Below are positions 10,563 through 21,260 of a stretch of DNA of 37,098 nt, one piece after another. The notes beneath the pieces are model-generated. The model saw only the letters and a list, made by a program, of their open reading frames with translations, had not been told where the DNA came from and ran no database searches. The position numbers were made by a program, and so were the translations under genes. The DNA lies in assembly GCA_002633005.1 (NCBI GenBank), contig NMRA01001198.1, forward strand, positions 1 to 37,098. The letters run 5' to 3'. Numbering within the stretch: position 1 is the stretch's first letter; each line of letters starts with the position of its first letter. This DNA is from Phoronis australis (lineage: Eukaryota > Phoronida > Phoronidae).

Positions 10563-10708
10563 AGGGACAGGCTTTTGAAAAATTTGGAAAACAATTTACC
10601 CAAAATAAGTCGTATTTAATCGTAATATTCTTGGATCACCTTGTACATAGACACTACAAAAAGACAAAGTAATCAACCAAAAGAATGATGTAAATGGTAA
10701 ATACCCAC

Positions 10709-10928
10709 CAACGGAGGGATGATGATGGTTGTAAACGACAGCATCATAGGAACGGACAGAAATAATTCCAGCTATTGTACCAGGTTTGGAGCATTCGTTA
10801 CCATTGAATTTGAAGAACCATCTTGCACAGGCTCTGACACGCAAATTTCCGTTTGTGCGTTGTCTCATGTCACCTTGGTAATAAACGCGTATGTAACTGA
10901 GCGAAGACTTTTTTACATAGTTAACGTC
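10709..10928 (-). CDS. CTHRC1-like gene, penultimate exon, copy 1
   Basis: This 220-base exon is bounded by an acceptor (TTTGTATATTTCAG) and a donor (GTTG|GTGGGT). It starts in phase 0 and ends in phase 1, matching the last exon at 9701-9842. It encodes DVNYVKKSSLSYIRVYYQGD, then NLRVRACARWFFKFNGNECS, then PGTIAGII and HHHPSV. The block C-x-RW-F-x-FNG-x-EC matches the CTHRC1 domain signature C-QRWYFTFNGAEC, and GTIAGII corresponds to PIEAIIY. It would therefore form the first half of the globular domain, with HHHPSV leading into VEGLC of the last exon. No signal peptide or earlier exon was found, so the gene is incomplete in view. A closely related exon lies at 11525-11747. Confidence 0.8.
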
Positions 10929-11237
10929 CTGAAATATACAAACAGAAGTTGACAGCTCACAATCATGTAGCGCGTGTATCACTCAAGGACAATTCTCAGA
11001 AGGGGCACGGTCCACCCATTAGCAGTTGTCCATATGACCACCAATGGTCAATGACTGTAGGGTTGCTGTTCAGCATGCCTTTGGCATCACCAAATTACAA
11101 AGGTTGGGCCTCTATAATCTGAAGGCTCCTTTAGCCAAAGTTTCGATAGTACGAAAATCATTACGTAGATCTAAGGTTGTATAGAACCGAAAATAGAACC
11201 ATCCGATTATAGATACATCGAGTGTTGTCGTACTATC

Positions 11238-11305
11238 GAAGCTTCGGACTACAGAGCCTTCGGACTATAATCTTCGGACTATAGAAACTTTGGACTTTAG
11301 ACATT
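11238..11305. repeat. short tandem repeat of CTTCGGACTATAGA units
   Basis: Four imperfect units of about 15-17 bases occur in a row: GCTTCGGACTACAGA, CCTTCGGACTATAAT, CTTCGGACTATAGAAA and CTTTGGACTTTAGAC. The second copy of the larger duplication (around 12042-12095) carries three such units, so unit number varies between the copies. Confidence 0.6.
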
Positions 11306-11524
11306 AACCTCTTACAACTGTAAGACAAGTTGACCCATTCATTGCATTGCAGTGTATGTACATGATGACTACGAACANGGGACAGGCTTTTGGAAAATTT
11401 GGAAAACAATTTACCCAAAATAAGTCGGTATTTAATCGTAATATTCTTGAATCAACCTGTACATAGACACCATAAAAAGACATAGTAATTAACCAAAAGA
11501 ATGATGTAAAGGGTAAATACCCAC

Positions 11525-11747
11525 CAACAGGGGGATGATGATGGTTGTAATCTACAGCATCATAGGAAAGGACATAAATAATGCCAGCTATCGTACCAGG
11601 ATTGGAGCATTCGTTACCATTGAACTTGAAGAACCATCTGCTACAGGCAATGCCTTGCAAATTAGTAGCATCTGGGCGTTGTCTCATGTCACCTTGGTAA
11701 TAAACGCGTATGTAACTGAGCGAAGTCTGTTTTACATAGTTAACGTC
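11525..11747 (-). CDS. CTHRC1-like gene, penultimate exon, copy 2
   Basis: This 223-base exon has the same acceptor and donor positions as copy 1 (TTTTAG before GACGTTAAC; GTTG|GTGGGT after) and keeps the frame open throughout. It encodes DVNYVKQTSLSYIRVYYQGD, IACSRWFFKFNGNECSNPGT and HHHPPV, again with the CTHRC1-type C-x-RWFFKFNG-x-EC signature. It is one codon longer than copy 1. The segment just before the conserved Cys differs strongly (PDATNLQGIACS against TNGNLRVRACA), while flanking residues are nearly identical. It could belong to a second paralogue, be an alternative or mutually exclusive exon, or be the other allele of copy 1. No separate last exon for it was seen. Confidence 0.75.
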
Positions 11748-12288
11748 CTAAAATATACAAACAAATGTTGTCAGCTCAGAATCATTTAGCGCGTTCGTAA
11801 CTCAAAGGCAATTCTCAAAAGTGGCACGGTGCACCCGTTGACAGTTGTCACCACCTAATCACCAATGGTTAATGGCTGCAGGCTTGCTGTCCAGCATGCC
11901 TTTGACACCTTTGCGCCTCTATAATATGAAGGCGCCCTAAGGTGAAGATTCGATAGTACGAAAATCAGAAAAACCTAGATCTAAGGTTATATGTCCAAAG
12001 GTTACGTAGAACCGACATCGAGTATTGTGGTTGTACTGTCGAAGCTTCGGACTAAGAGCCTTCGGGCTACAGAAACTTTGGACTATAGACATGAAGCTCT
12101 TACAAGAGAAGTTGACCTATTCATTGCATTGCAGTGTAAGTACATAATGACTATTAATAGAACCATTCACAGGATAGCCAGGAATGACAAGATTGTAGAT
12201 AATCCAAGAGGCCGCAAAAAGGCAACCCTAATTGCAAGTTCTACAGTTTTAAGCACGGCACAATCGCTCTTAGCTACTAAAGTCAATG

Positions 12289-12939
12289 TGAATGAATTCT
12301 CATGAAGTTAATCAAAACAGTTTGTTATATAACAATTCCTGACATCTTGCGTTGTTGTTAATTATGCCACTGACCATTGCCCACTCATGGTGAAACCCTA
12401 TATGCCAAACAGCTGTCCAGACTTCATTCATGTTTATGAGTTGGATGAAATCACCGGAACTCTCAATATTGCTGTNATGAATTCTCATGAAGTTAATCAA
12501 GTGCAAATTTCATCATTTCCTATGACGTTCAACTATCCCAACAAAACAGTTTGTTATATAACAATTCCTGACATCTTGCGTTGTTGTTAATTATGCCACT
12601 GACCATTGCCCACTCATGGTGAAACCGTATATGCCAAACAGCTGTCCAGACTTCATTCATGTTTATGAGTTGGATGAAATCACCGGAACTCTCAATATTG
12701 CTGTTGTTTTGCACTTCCAACCCACACATAATTCTATTCACTATATATATTGTAGCTAGAGTTAATAAACTTAGTGTGTCAGTAGAAACTCAACCGCTAT
12801 GTTAGCTTTTATGCTGCTCTCCATCGACTTGCTGTTGCTAACTTGTTAGCCAACTATCTACCGCTCAACCAAGAACCGGGTAACCCCGTCTATACTACCA
12901 CGACATATCCGTGTCTCTACATTACTGATATTTCCACCA
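12289..12939 (+). repeat. 5' LTR (with duplicated segment at N 12476)
   Basis: It starts TGAATGAATTCTCATGAAG and ends at TTTCCACCA before the primer-binding site. The segment 12289-12475 is repeated as 12477-12704 with the N at 12476 between them. The first version lacks about 42 bases (GTGCAAATTTCATCATTTCC and onward) present in the second, so two alleles with a deletion polymorphism seem to be concatenated. The true LTR length is about 465 bp. It contains a TATA-like CTATATATAT at 12741-12750 and an AATAAA at 12764-12769, the usual promoter and polyadenylation signals. Confidence 0.85.
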
Positions 12940-12943
12940 TTGT

Positions 12944-12961
12944 TGGTGCCGTACCTCGGAT
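12944..12961 (+). promoter_or_regulatory. primer-binding site
   Basis: TGGTGCCGTACCTCGGAT begins four bases after the 5' LTR end. It starts with TGG, the complement of the universal tRNA 3' CCA, which is how minus-strand DNA synthesis is primed. BEL/Pao elements commonly have a TGGTGCCG-type site. The tRNA species was not identified. Confidence 0.7.
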
Positions 12962-14553
12962 GGATGTCAACTGCCAAGATGCCAGAATGAACGTCTTCCG
13001 AAGGAGAGCCATCAAAGGGCAAATCACACAGATTGTGAAGGCCTCTCATAAACTCATGGAAGAAGACGAGGACACACCCGACACGACAGCGCAACTCGCG
13101 AAATACATGGATGATCTACACGGAAAGATCAAAACAGTAACCGAACTGTTCACCAACTCGACCCAGACCAACTGGATAATTATGCAGAAGACACGCAGTC
13201 CTACCTGGATGAAGTGGGAAATCAGCTTCGGGACATGAGAGTCCACTGCAAGACGAATACATGTCAAAGCACACCTACAAGTGAGTCAAATATCTCGACA
13301 ACACGCCAACACTGACCAAAGCCCAGCCCAAGACGACGATCAACCTCCCAAAACTGCATCTACCTTTATTCTCTGGAGACCAACTGAAATGGTTGGAATT
13401 CTACCACTCATTCGAAGCTGTTGTTCATAAAGATGCCACCCTTGCTCCGATCCCGAATCTTCAATATTTACGCGCTGAACTCTCTGGTGACGCCGCCAAA
13501 GTCATAGAAGGTCTACCACTATCAAACGATTCCTATGAAGCCGCCTTGAAGCAACTGAATGACAGGTATGGTAACACTGAAGATCTAGTTACTCATTACA
13601 CTACAGCGTTGCTGAACATCCCTGCCCCCTCATCCGGTGCTGCCAACTTACGTCGATTCCACGACAGTGTTAACACGTGCCTACGTGGTTTATAGACCCT
13701 AGGACATGTCGCCACCCAAGATCATGTGCTTGTGACCATCATACGTCAAAAGATACCGAAGGATGTGCTAATTCAATTAAATCGTGACCATGTGGGAGAA
13801 AAATGGTCCGTCAAACAACTGATGAATGACCTTGACAAGAAGATCAAGGCCAACCAAGCTGGAAATTTTACAACTACTGATGTAAGTACAGATTGTTATA
13901 AAACTTCTGCCTTTTATACTGGGAATCGCCCAAGGCCAACTTACGGTTCAACTCCAAGTGCCAATAGACGACCCTGTCAGCCAAGATTCACTCCACCGAA
14001 GTACCCCAACCCGAGGAACAACACCCACCGGAACTCGCAACATAGACAGCCGCCTCAGCGCTCACCCCGATGTGTTTTTTGTAACCAAGGCCACACTGCT
14101 TATCAGTGTACATCTGTGACTGATGTCAAAAAACGACAGGACATCGTGAAACAAGTTCGATTGTGCTTTAACTGTTTATCTGACCGACACCTGCAACGAG
14201 ATTGTCCATCCAAGTTTTCCTGTCGCAACTGTGGACAGAAACACCACACCTCGTTGTGCAATGCCACCATGAATCAATCATCGCCGCTGAATTGCCCGTT
14301 GATTCAACAAGCGAAATCCTCTGCCGAGACGCCTACGAGTCCAACCCCCCAAGATACACATGTGAAGCTGACACCCATGTCAGGACCAATCTTATTGAAG
14401 ACTGCCGTTGCCACCATATCAAGAGGATCAGCCTATGCAAAAGTTAACGTATTATTTGATGATGGATCCCAACGCACGTCAATGACACACCGTGTTGCAG
14501 AGAAATTGGGTATCCACCAAAATGACTGTCCTACTGAAAAGATCAGCTGTTGA
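12960..14553 (+). pseudogene. BEL/Pao gag and start of protease, broken
   Basis: The likely start is the ATG at 12960 inside the primer-binding region. Gag would form the particle and bind RNA. The central part shows the BEL gag (DUF1759-type) signature LPLFSGDQLKWLEFYHSFEA with YLRAELSGDAAKVIEGLPL. Later come three zinc knuckles of the C-x2-C-x3/4-H-x3/4-C type (about 14070-14260), then the aspartic protease beginning VLFDDGSQRTS near 14450. Breaks seen: the first frame closes at 13238, the continuing frame has a TGA at 13282-13284 and a TAG at 13693-13695, and the frame ends at 14551-14553 soon after the protease active-site block. Downstream pol is missing. It cannot make an intact product. 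Confidence 0.88.
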
Positions 14554-14768
14554 TCGAAAAAGAAAGAATCAAGCGTTTATTCACCCAAGACCAAGATAAA
14601 CATTCAGATTAATTGTAAAAGTCAAGCAGTGACTATGTATTCCGTGCATAACCATATGACTAGTTTGTGTACTTGTATTCTTAATTTGATATGATTTTAA
14701 GTGAGTGCAACATAACTTTACAGTGGATTGTTAAATTTTGAATATTTTCACCTTTTCGGCCGGCGGAG
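14554..14768 (+). other. BEL internal 3' untranslated region and polypurine tract
   Basis: This short AT-rich region replaces the ~4 kb of pol expected after protease, indicating a large internal deletion or a natural short variant. It ends GGCCGGCGGAG directly before the 3' LTR; the terminal purine run is the likely polypurine tract for plus-strand priming, though short and weak. Confidence 0.6.
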
Positions 14769-15216
14769 TGTCATGAATTCTCATGAAGTTAATTAAGAGC
14801 AAATTTCATCATTTCCTATGACGTGCAACTATCCCAACAAAACAGTATATGTTATATAACAATTCCAGACATCTTGTGTTGTTGTTTACTATGCCACTGA
14901 CCAGTGCCCACTCATAGTGAAACCGTATATGCCAAACAGCTGTCCAGAACTCTCAATATTGTTGTTGTTTTGCACTCACAACCCACACATATTTCTATTC
15001 ACTATACATATCGTAGCTAGAGTTAATAAATTTGTGTGTCAGTAGAAACTCAACCATTGTGTTTGTTTTTATGCTGCTCTCCATCGACTTGCTGTTGCTA
15101 CCTTGTTAGCCAACTATCTACCGTTCAACCAAGAACCAGGTAACCCCATCTATACTACCACGACATATCCCCACACTAGTGGAATCCGTGTCTCCACATT
15201 GTTGATATTTCCACCA
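14769..15216 (+). repeat. 3' LTR
   Basis: It starts TGTCATGAATTCTCATGAAG and ends TTTCCACCA, matching the 5' LTR. Compared with it, a ~37-base block (ACTTCATTCATGTTTATGAG and on) is absent and a ~15-base block (CCACACTAGTGGAAT) is added near the end. AATAAA occurs at 15025-15030. The CAATG following it completes the target-site duplication. Confidence 0.88.
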
Positions 15217-15221
15217 CAATG

Positions 15222-16663
15222 TTCTACACAGCAGAATCCAAGCGGATTGATAGAGGTGTCAGAGAGGCAGTGCTGGTCAAAGTTAAAATTAGTTATTGTG
15301 GTTTTGACTGATTTTCTTTTCATTTCAACTTATATCTCTATTGCATCATTCATTCAACAGTGATTTTGAGCGCAAGAAGTTAGGAATTTCTACCTACATA
15401 TGTTTGGGCGTCAAGCCTGCAGAGCGGGGCTTAGATAATTTCAACCTTCCCTGTGTCTGCTCAATTTGGTACTCGTAAAAAACCCCTCGACCCTCAGTCA
15501 CCAACCTTGGTTGCCATCAGTGTCACCAAGGTTTCATTCCTGATGATCTGCAAATTATTTTGTGGCATGCTCACCGGTTATTTGGTTCCTACGGCCTAAC
15601 ATGAATACAGAGGTAATTTTTAAGTAAGTAGCCTCTGACAGATTGGGATCGGTAATGACCTAATTAAACAATATAGACAATCAAACGAAGACTAATGAAA
15701 CTCGCACGTTTCAGAGTATCATCGGATAGTGAAAGCCGATTCAGTAGCTGAATTTAAAATAGAGAGCAAAACAGCCAAAGGCGCTGTTAAGTTTTCCATT
15801 ATTTGGCAAAAACCTTAACGTCAGAAGGCCACAACTGCAGCAAATCTTCAAATTTTTGACACGCCTCATCCAAGAAGGTATAATTTCCCTCCCGACATTC
15901 ACGTTGATACCAGTAGTGCTTTATTCTATAACAGTCCAGCCAAAAAAACAACAACTTGAATTACTTGCCAACGATGCTTCATAAACAATTGGTTAACCTT
16001 AATTGTAGTTATATCGCGACATTTATGAGTTTCATTATCCCGTCTTTACAACAGTTTCATGACACCAATCCTGCGAATTCTGCGCCATTACTGAAACAGC
16101 GTATGTCTACCTATTAGCTGAGTAGTGACTAGTCTACCAATGTGTAATTAAGACACTTTGTACTGACCTTCTATTTCATAGAAAGTCTGACTTTGTCTCA
16201 CAGTCGTTGATTTTGTGAAATTCTACAGACCCCAAATAATTCAATAGGGGATCCATTCGTAGAACCACGAGATCTTTTTGCAAATGCAAGCCCATTGACA
16301 TTTACGGCCATTGTAAGCCGTCATATACACATAGACTTGTGGGAGAGCAGTCATCCCATGCCGCACTGGTAGTAGGCATAAAAGACTTATAGAGTTTACT
16401 TCACTTTGATAGTATTTCAAGAAGACAGAACTAGAAGCTCAGAAGATCCAAAATCGACTGCCAGCTTACCAAGCAAACGACCGACTGTGTCACATTTTTT
16501 TGAGTCTGAACTGGATGAATAGCATCAAACAAATCTACTCTCCCGGTGAGATTGCATGCGCACCCGTCGATTTTGCTATCCGTAAATAGATCAATGGATG
16601 TACATTTGAAAGGTTGGTTTGTGTATCTAAGATATCAACGCAGCTGAAGGGATGTGAACTTAC
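15222..16663. other. long stretch without recognisable genes
   Basis: No domain or exon was recognised. Open frames are short on both strands. This would be the pre-insertion continuation of the sequence left of the BEL element. Confidence 0.45.
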
Positions 16664-16770
16664 AATAAATCCAATATGACCGTTATCGGTTTCAGAATTT
16701 CCTGCCCACCACCGCCACTGGCGAATATTGTGTACTGGAAGTCGGTGAACAACACCATCGGGAGATATAA
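16664..16770 (-). CDS. predicted internal exon, unrecognised
   Basis: On the minus strand a clear acceptor (ATCTTAATTTCAG) and a consensus donor (ATT|GTAAGT) bound 107 bases. One frame reads GVVHRLPVHNIRQWRWWAGN and ends GHIGFI; a second frame is also open, the third has a stop. The first frame, rich in Trp and without low complexity, looks the more protein-like, entering in phase 1 and leaving in phase 0. W-x-W followed by a Gly-Phe step is loosely like VMO-I repeats, but this is too short to assign. No partner exon was found nearby on this strand. Confidence 0.4.
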
Positions 16771-18283
16771 CTGAAATTAAGATATAGGTTACTAGATGAC
16801 GAGGTTGTCACCAAAGTGGCACTAAACCATGATGCTGATAGCTCTTCCCAATCCCACAAGGCGTCTAAATGTGGGAAATAACTGTCTTTCTGAGCATTAA
16901 ACTTTATAGAACGCTCTCAGCAAAAACAAAAATTTGATGTGCTTTGTCTCTATTATAACAATTGCAAAAATATGGCCCGAATTTACGTTTAATGGGAAAC
17001 GTTATGCTGCAGGATTTAGTATACGATTAAGACAAGAGTTTTCACTCTCTTGCATTAACAAACCTTGTAACGACTCTAATTTTCTAAAAAAATTGGAGAG
17101 AAATCGGAAAGAGGGAACATCAGAGGTCTAGAAGTTTGAGCCAGAGAAAATTGCGACGGCAGAACACAATGGTTCTGAAAACATGGTGCATGGAATACAA
17201 CAGTACCTGGGAATATTGGAACACGGGAACGTCGGATGAAAGCTGTAGGGGAGGAAAATGTAAGTTCCTGGAAATATCGACATTAGCCTTAAAAGCGGTA
17301 ATAAAACAATTTTTACAGAAACAAAAAACGTTACTTCTGACTTCGAAACTGAAGTCAAAATGGATCCAAAATATGTTGCAAGTTTGGCAATTTTATATTT
17401 TAGAGAATTGGTCAACTGGTGTGCTAACAATATTTGACCAAATTCATCCGCTGGAATGCGCAATAACCCGTCTGTCCAATAATGCATCCAAGGGATGTTT
17501 GTGCAGGCGTCAACTCTGTTTCCGTTTTTTGTGTAATTATGCATCCACCGGTTTGCCGTTTTAAAAGTTCAGCTGTAAAAGTATCATTACGTTTGTACTT
17601 TGTGGTTCGCATATTTGGGAAAAGGAGGGAAAGTACAATGTCAGTAATGTTTGTGAGTATCTGGTCAAGAGCATGTATTATTTTGGAAATGTGCAAGGAA
17701 TTGTGACGTTGCCCGTCAACCGAATCCATGATACTGTCCACTGCAATTATTCAAACCACGTGACTGACGTAATTTGGACATTGTGAACGATTTCTAACCA
17801 CTTCTTAACTCTTTGTGCCTTGAGTGCGTCATCTCGTACAGATTGCAAGCTGAATTCTAATACCTTCTTGTCCAAGAAGTGGACCATGCTCGTTCCTAAA
17901 ATATGCATTGTATGTACTGATTAGGTCTTTCCTCAGTTTCCTGGATATACATGGCCTCCGATTCGATAATACAGAAGTGGTTTTGTTCGTACATGTAGCT
18001 TTTGAAGTTTATACGTTTCCGATTGACTGTTAGTGTGCACACAGATTTTGCACGAAAAGAAACTACCATTGCATGTACACAAATGGAGGCCATAATTATG
18101 GGATGAACAAATAAGGACTTCAGGATAAGTGAAATGTTAAGATCAATGTTGAGAAATTTATAGATATCAATCATATTACATTTGCTGGATGACTTCTAGG
18201 ATGGGTGACTTATCAAGCGTCCGCAGTATTCCAACTGATCCAGACGTGATATGAATGCTCATAGTTGGTGCCGTTACATAGTA
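16771..18283. other. open but unassigned sequence
   Basis: Both strands carry open frames of about 105-142 codons between 17128 and 17741, overlapping each other, so at most one could be real. None shows a recognisable domain, a bounded exon or a good start context. Plus-strand readings around 17330-17420 in two frames look moderately protein-like, which would fit a decayed exon or old transposon. I cannot assign it. Confidence 0.3.
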
Positions 18284-18348
18284 TTGAAATAAAGTTTGTT
18301 ACCTATCGGTAGCCTGGATTTATTTAAAAACCTAGCTTTCGTCGGGGT
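18284..18348 (+). repeat. ~65-bp repeat, inverted relative to 19732-19800
   Basis: The phrase AAATAAAGTTTGTTACCTAT and on through CCTGG, TATTTAAAAACCTAGCTTT recurs in reverse complement at 19732-19800 as AAATAAAGATTGCTACCTAT through TATTTAAGAATCTAGCTTTTG. The pair is about 1.4 kb apart and facing. They could be two copies of a small interspersed repeat or the remnants of terminal inverted repeats. Confidence 0.55.
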
Positions 18349-19731
18349 ACTGGAGCGATTTCTGTGTCATGTGGGGTGGGCGGTACTTCGCGGTCGTCAA
18401 ACTTCACCTGGTGGGCGTAACTTGAGAGGAGACGCTGATAAATCGCAATTCGTAACTACTGTCTCTGTTCAACTCTAGTTTGCCAACGACTAAATGAGAA
18501 TTCCGACAATGGCAACTAGGTAAAGCGTGTTTTACTGGGAGTAATTAATTGTGGTAAACAAACAGTACAAACACAACAAGGAACATGCAATATCATAATA
18601 ACTCACTAAAATTGCTACACAGTTAGAATGTCCTGAAGATTAAACTCGCTGAAATATCACACATTTAGACTGGGAAACTAAAATACCGGTGGTCTCGCCC
18701 AACTTCCGTTATGGCCGGGCGGCTGACGGCCAACAATGAACGACAGAATACCATTTGGTGGCTAAATAAATTGAGGAAGAAAACTTGCCGAGGTGCCAAA
18801 CAGTACCACATTAGTATTAATAAGTCTCTTATAACTGAAAATCAAAAGCAATTTGGCAATTGATTATTTCCCGGCGAAGAGTCACGGCAGTTGTAGGGAA
18901 ATTACTTCACTGGTTACTGTACGTGTCCGAGCAGTAACGTCAAGTACAGGTGCGCATTATTGTAATTATGGTGTATAACTCACTACTTTTAGATAAAATT
19001 TGTTTTTGTTTGTGGATTTTTTTCGCTGCCGCAGAAATGCGCTCACACGTGCGGGTAGTCACAAAGCGATTGCTCACTCCTGGCTGGTACTTTGCATCAG
19101 TTTCACGATATGGTGGTAATGATACGACATTTGATTATGTAGAAAGCTTTTTTCCTCTAATTTATTACCTACACGGGCACTGCTGCTGAAATTTGACGTA
19201 CCCTCACGATGAGACAGTAGCCGATTATGCATTAAATACCATTCGCCATAAGCAAAGAACAGGTAAAATTCGGACAATAAATAATCAAACTTGTATAAAA
19301 AGAACCAAAATGAGAATCCAAAACAACCCGACACAACAACAACACATTTACGCTCACTGTGATATCAATACGTTTTCAAGGACAATATGACCTTCATTCA
19401 GGAATCGTCCCCAAACTGGTGTACAGGACCTCTGGTCACGGAAATAGACGGTAATAATCGGTGATTCTCTGATCTGTGCTCAAAAGACTTTTATTTTGAT
19501 AACAGAAAGAAGGTAAACATAATGCCATGTTACTTATTACTTAATTTGGTATACATTTTTCAGTTTTTGAAGTAGATTCCTCTTTGAGATGACTTTAAAG
19601 GATATATTTGTACACCTGAAATCATGAGTAACAGACCAGAGTTGAACAGAGATCGTGGTTATTAATTACTTGCACGTCCTATCAAGTGACAATCGCCAAC
19701 CCTCGCCAAGCCAGTGCCCCGATAAGGGGCC
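18349..19731. other. sequence between facing repeats, no genes recognised
   Basis: No transposase, domain or exon was recognised here on either strand. If the flanking inverted repeats are element ends, the element has no visible coding capacity. Confidence 0.4.
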
Positions 19732-19800
19732 CAAGACGGGCACAAAAGCTAGATTCTTAAATATAACCAGGTCGCCGATAGGTAGCAATCTTTATTTTAG
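19732..19800 (-). repeat. ~65-bp repeat, partner of 18284-18348
   Basis: It is the reverse-complement counterpart of the plus-strand repeat at 18284-18348, with roughly a dozen differences. The shared central phrase is TACCTATCGG..CCTGG. Confidence 0.55.
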
Positions 19801-21117
19801 TTCCAGAAGTAGTTTACTCGAATGTGCAGGCTGTAATTGACTTACTTACATGAAGTTACAGCAGCCAAAGTTTGCAGGTAAACAATTTGCACACATACAA
19901 ATCATGACTTCTAGAGCGGATCATTTCTTGTTTGCAGTAAGTGGTCTACCTTCACAGTGACCCAGAAATGACAGAATGGTTTTAGCACCAATTGCATAAT
20001 TAAATATTAAAAAGTCACAGGAAGTTTCTGCTCGATGGACTGTTTGCCAAGAAGTGCAAAACAAAACTTTGAAAATCCATTAACCACTTAAAGGAGCTCT
20101 CTAGAACGAATCTTGTGGTGCACACTATTTCACCTGTTCTAGAAATTACCAGAACTTGCTTATTCATAAATGGTCATTTTCAAAATTACATCAGTCAATC
20201 AATCAATCAATTAATCAACAATCACTTATTTTAGTGACGTGTAGCAATCGCTGCCCAACCACAACTTGGGCTTATAAGTCACCATTTCCAAAGAGAATAT
20301 ACGAGAACGCACAAAAAGGCAACACATGCATACAGTGACAAAAAGAAAACCAGACTAACCTTCTCAATCATTATCAATCAAATTGTAAGTACCAACTTTT
20401 TTCGCCTGAGAAATGCATTATGAATAAAACTGGTAACTAATGTACTCATAGTGGTGTTAGTCATCAAGAAAACTTGTTCTGAATTCCTAGCTCAGACCCA
20501 CATGACCTCTGCAAATAACCCGTTCTGAGAACAGTGTAGCGAAATGTATTTCATCCCCTACACATGAAGCAGTGCAAAAATCGCACAAATGCTTTTCAAC
20601 CGGAGTACAAACATAGAAAGGGACACTTTTCCACTTCCAGTAGCACGAGTCCACATCTAAATTGAGAAAAGAGGAATTTCTTTTTTCTAGAAATGCTCAT
20701 TTTTAAATAAACGTCTGTTTGATAATAAATTTTAAATAATTGATAAGTTCTTAGCTTGGGTTTGCTCAAAATTTCAGTCCTACATTCAGACTGAGAAAAA
20801 TTCATCAGTTTAATTTTGGCATTTTACAGAGCAACAGATGTCAAATTTAAAATAAAACTGAAACAATCATAATGCACAATATGTCTTCATCCTGGAAGTC
20901 GTCCAGAAGTAACTTGCGCATTTGCATATTGATTTCATGCAAAAAATCAACTTGGCTGATGGTCCTCCTTAAAAACAAACTGTTATTGTAATTGTACCTC
21001 ATGTCAAAATTACCTGAAGATTGAGCTAACGGCTACTGACACCTGTGAGAGTGATTCAGGTATACAGCCTCCGTTCACAACAAATAACTTCTGATTCAAA
21101 CCACATACCGTTTTGAA
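19801..21117. other. long stretch without recognisable genes
   Basis: It contains a short (TCAA)n-type microsatellite near 20185-20218 and AT-rich sequence without motifs. Open frames are short and unremarkable. Confidence 0.45.
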
Positions 21118-21260
21118 GTAGGTCTAAAATTGTTCTTAAGTGAAAATAGTTGCTTGAGACTAAGCTCTACATGTTGAGTTGTCACAACACGGCAGATTAT
21201 ATGCTGGGTATGGTCTCAAGCTATAATGAATTGTCAGTTTTTGTAAGGCCGAAAACCAAG
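21118..21260 (+). repeat. dispersed repeat, copy 1 (partner near 29.9 kb)
   Basis: This segment shares an ordered set of blocks with 29878-30012 in the same orientation: TTGCTTGA, CTCTA-AAATGTTGA/CTCTACATGTTGAG, TTGTCAC, GGTCTCAAGC, TGTCA-TTT and GCC-GAAAC. Spacing is conserved but many bases differ, so this is an old interspersed repeat of unknown class. Confidence 0.5.

Larger units (their letters stand above)
10563..12153. repeat. ~0.8-kb duplication containing CTHRC1-like exon, N at joint
   Basis: Bases 10563-11377 recur as 11379 to about 12153, beginning GGGACAGGCTTTTG in both and ending in CATTGCATTGCAGTGTA-type sequence. Each copy holds one CTHRC1-like exon and, upstream, a small cluster of CTTCGGACTA units. 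The single N at 11378 is the joint. Divergence is greater than at the other N joints and includes amino-acid changes and codon indels, so this could be a true tandem duplication, or two very different alleles. Confidence 0.75.
12284..15221 (+). mobile_element. BEL/Pao LTR retrotransposon with CAATG target duplication
   Basis: The element lies between direct CAATG repeats at 12284-12288 and 15217-15221, a 5-bp target duplication typical of BEL/Pao. Its LTRs start TG and end CA. The internal region (12940-14768) encodes a decayed gag and the beginning of an aspartic protease; reverse transcriptase, RNase H and integrase are absent. It is either a deletion derivative or a non-autonomous copy that relied on a full-length relative. 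The two LTRs differ by substitutions and two indels, so insertion is not recent. An assembly duplication inflates the 5' LTR. Confidence 0.9.

Noticed and set aside
17128-17741. Overlapping 138- and 142-codon frames on both strands
   Set aside because: They are each other's antisense shadow and neither shows a domain; left as unassigned sequence.
18189-18220. 5S rRNA-like internal promoter word AGGATGGGTGAC, suggesting a 5S-derived SINE
   Set aside because: Only the box-C-like word is present; no box A or intermediate element is found at the right distance.
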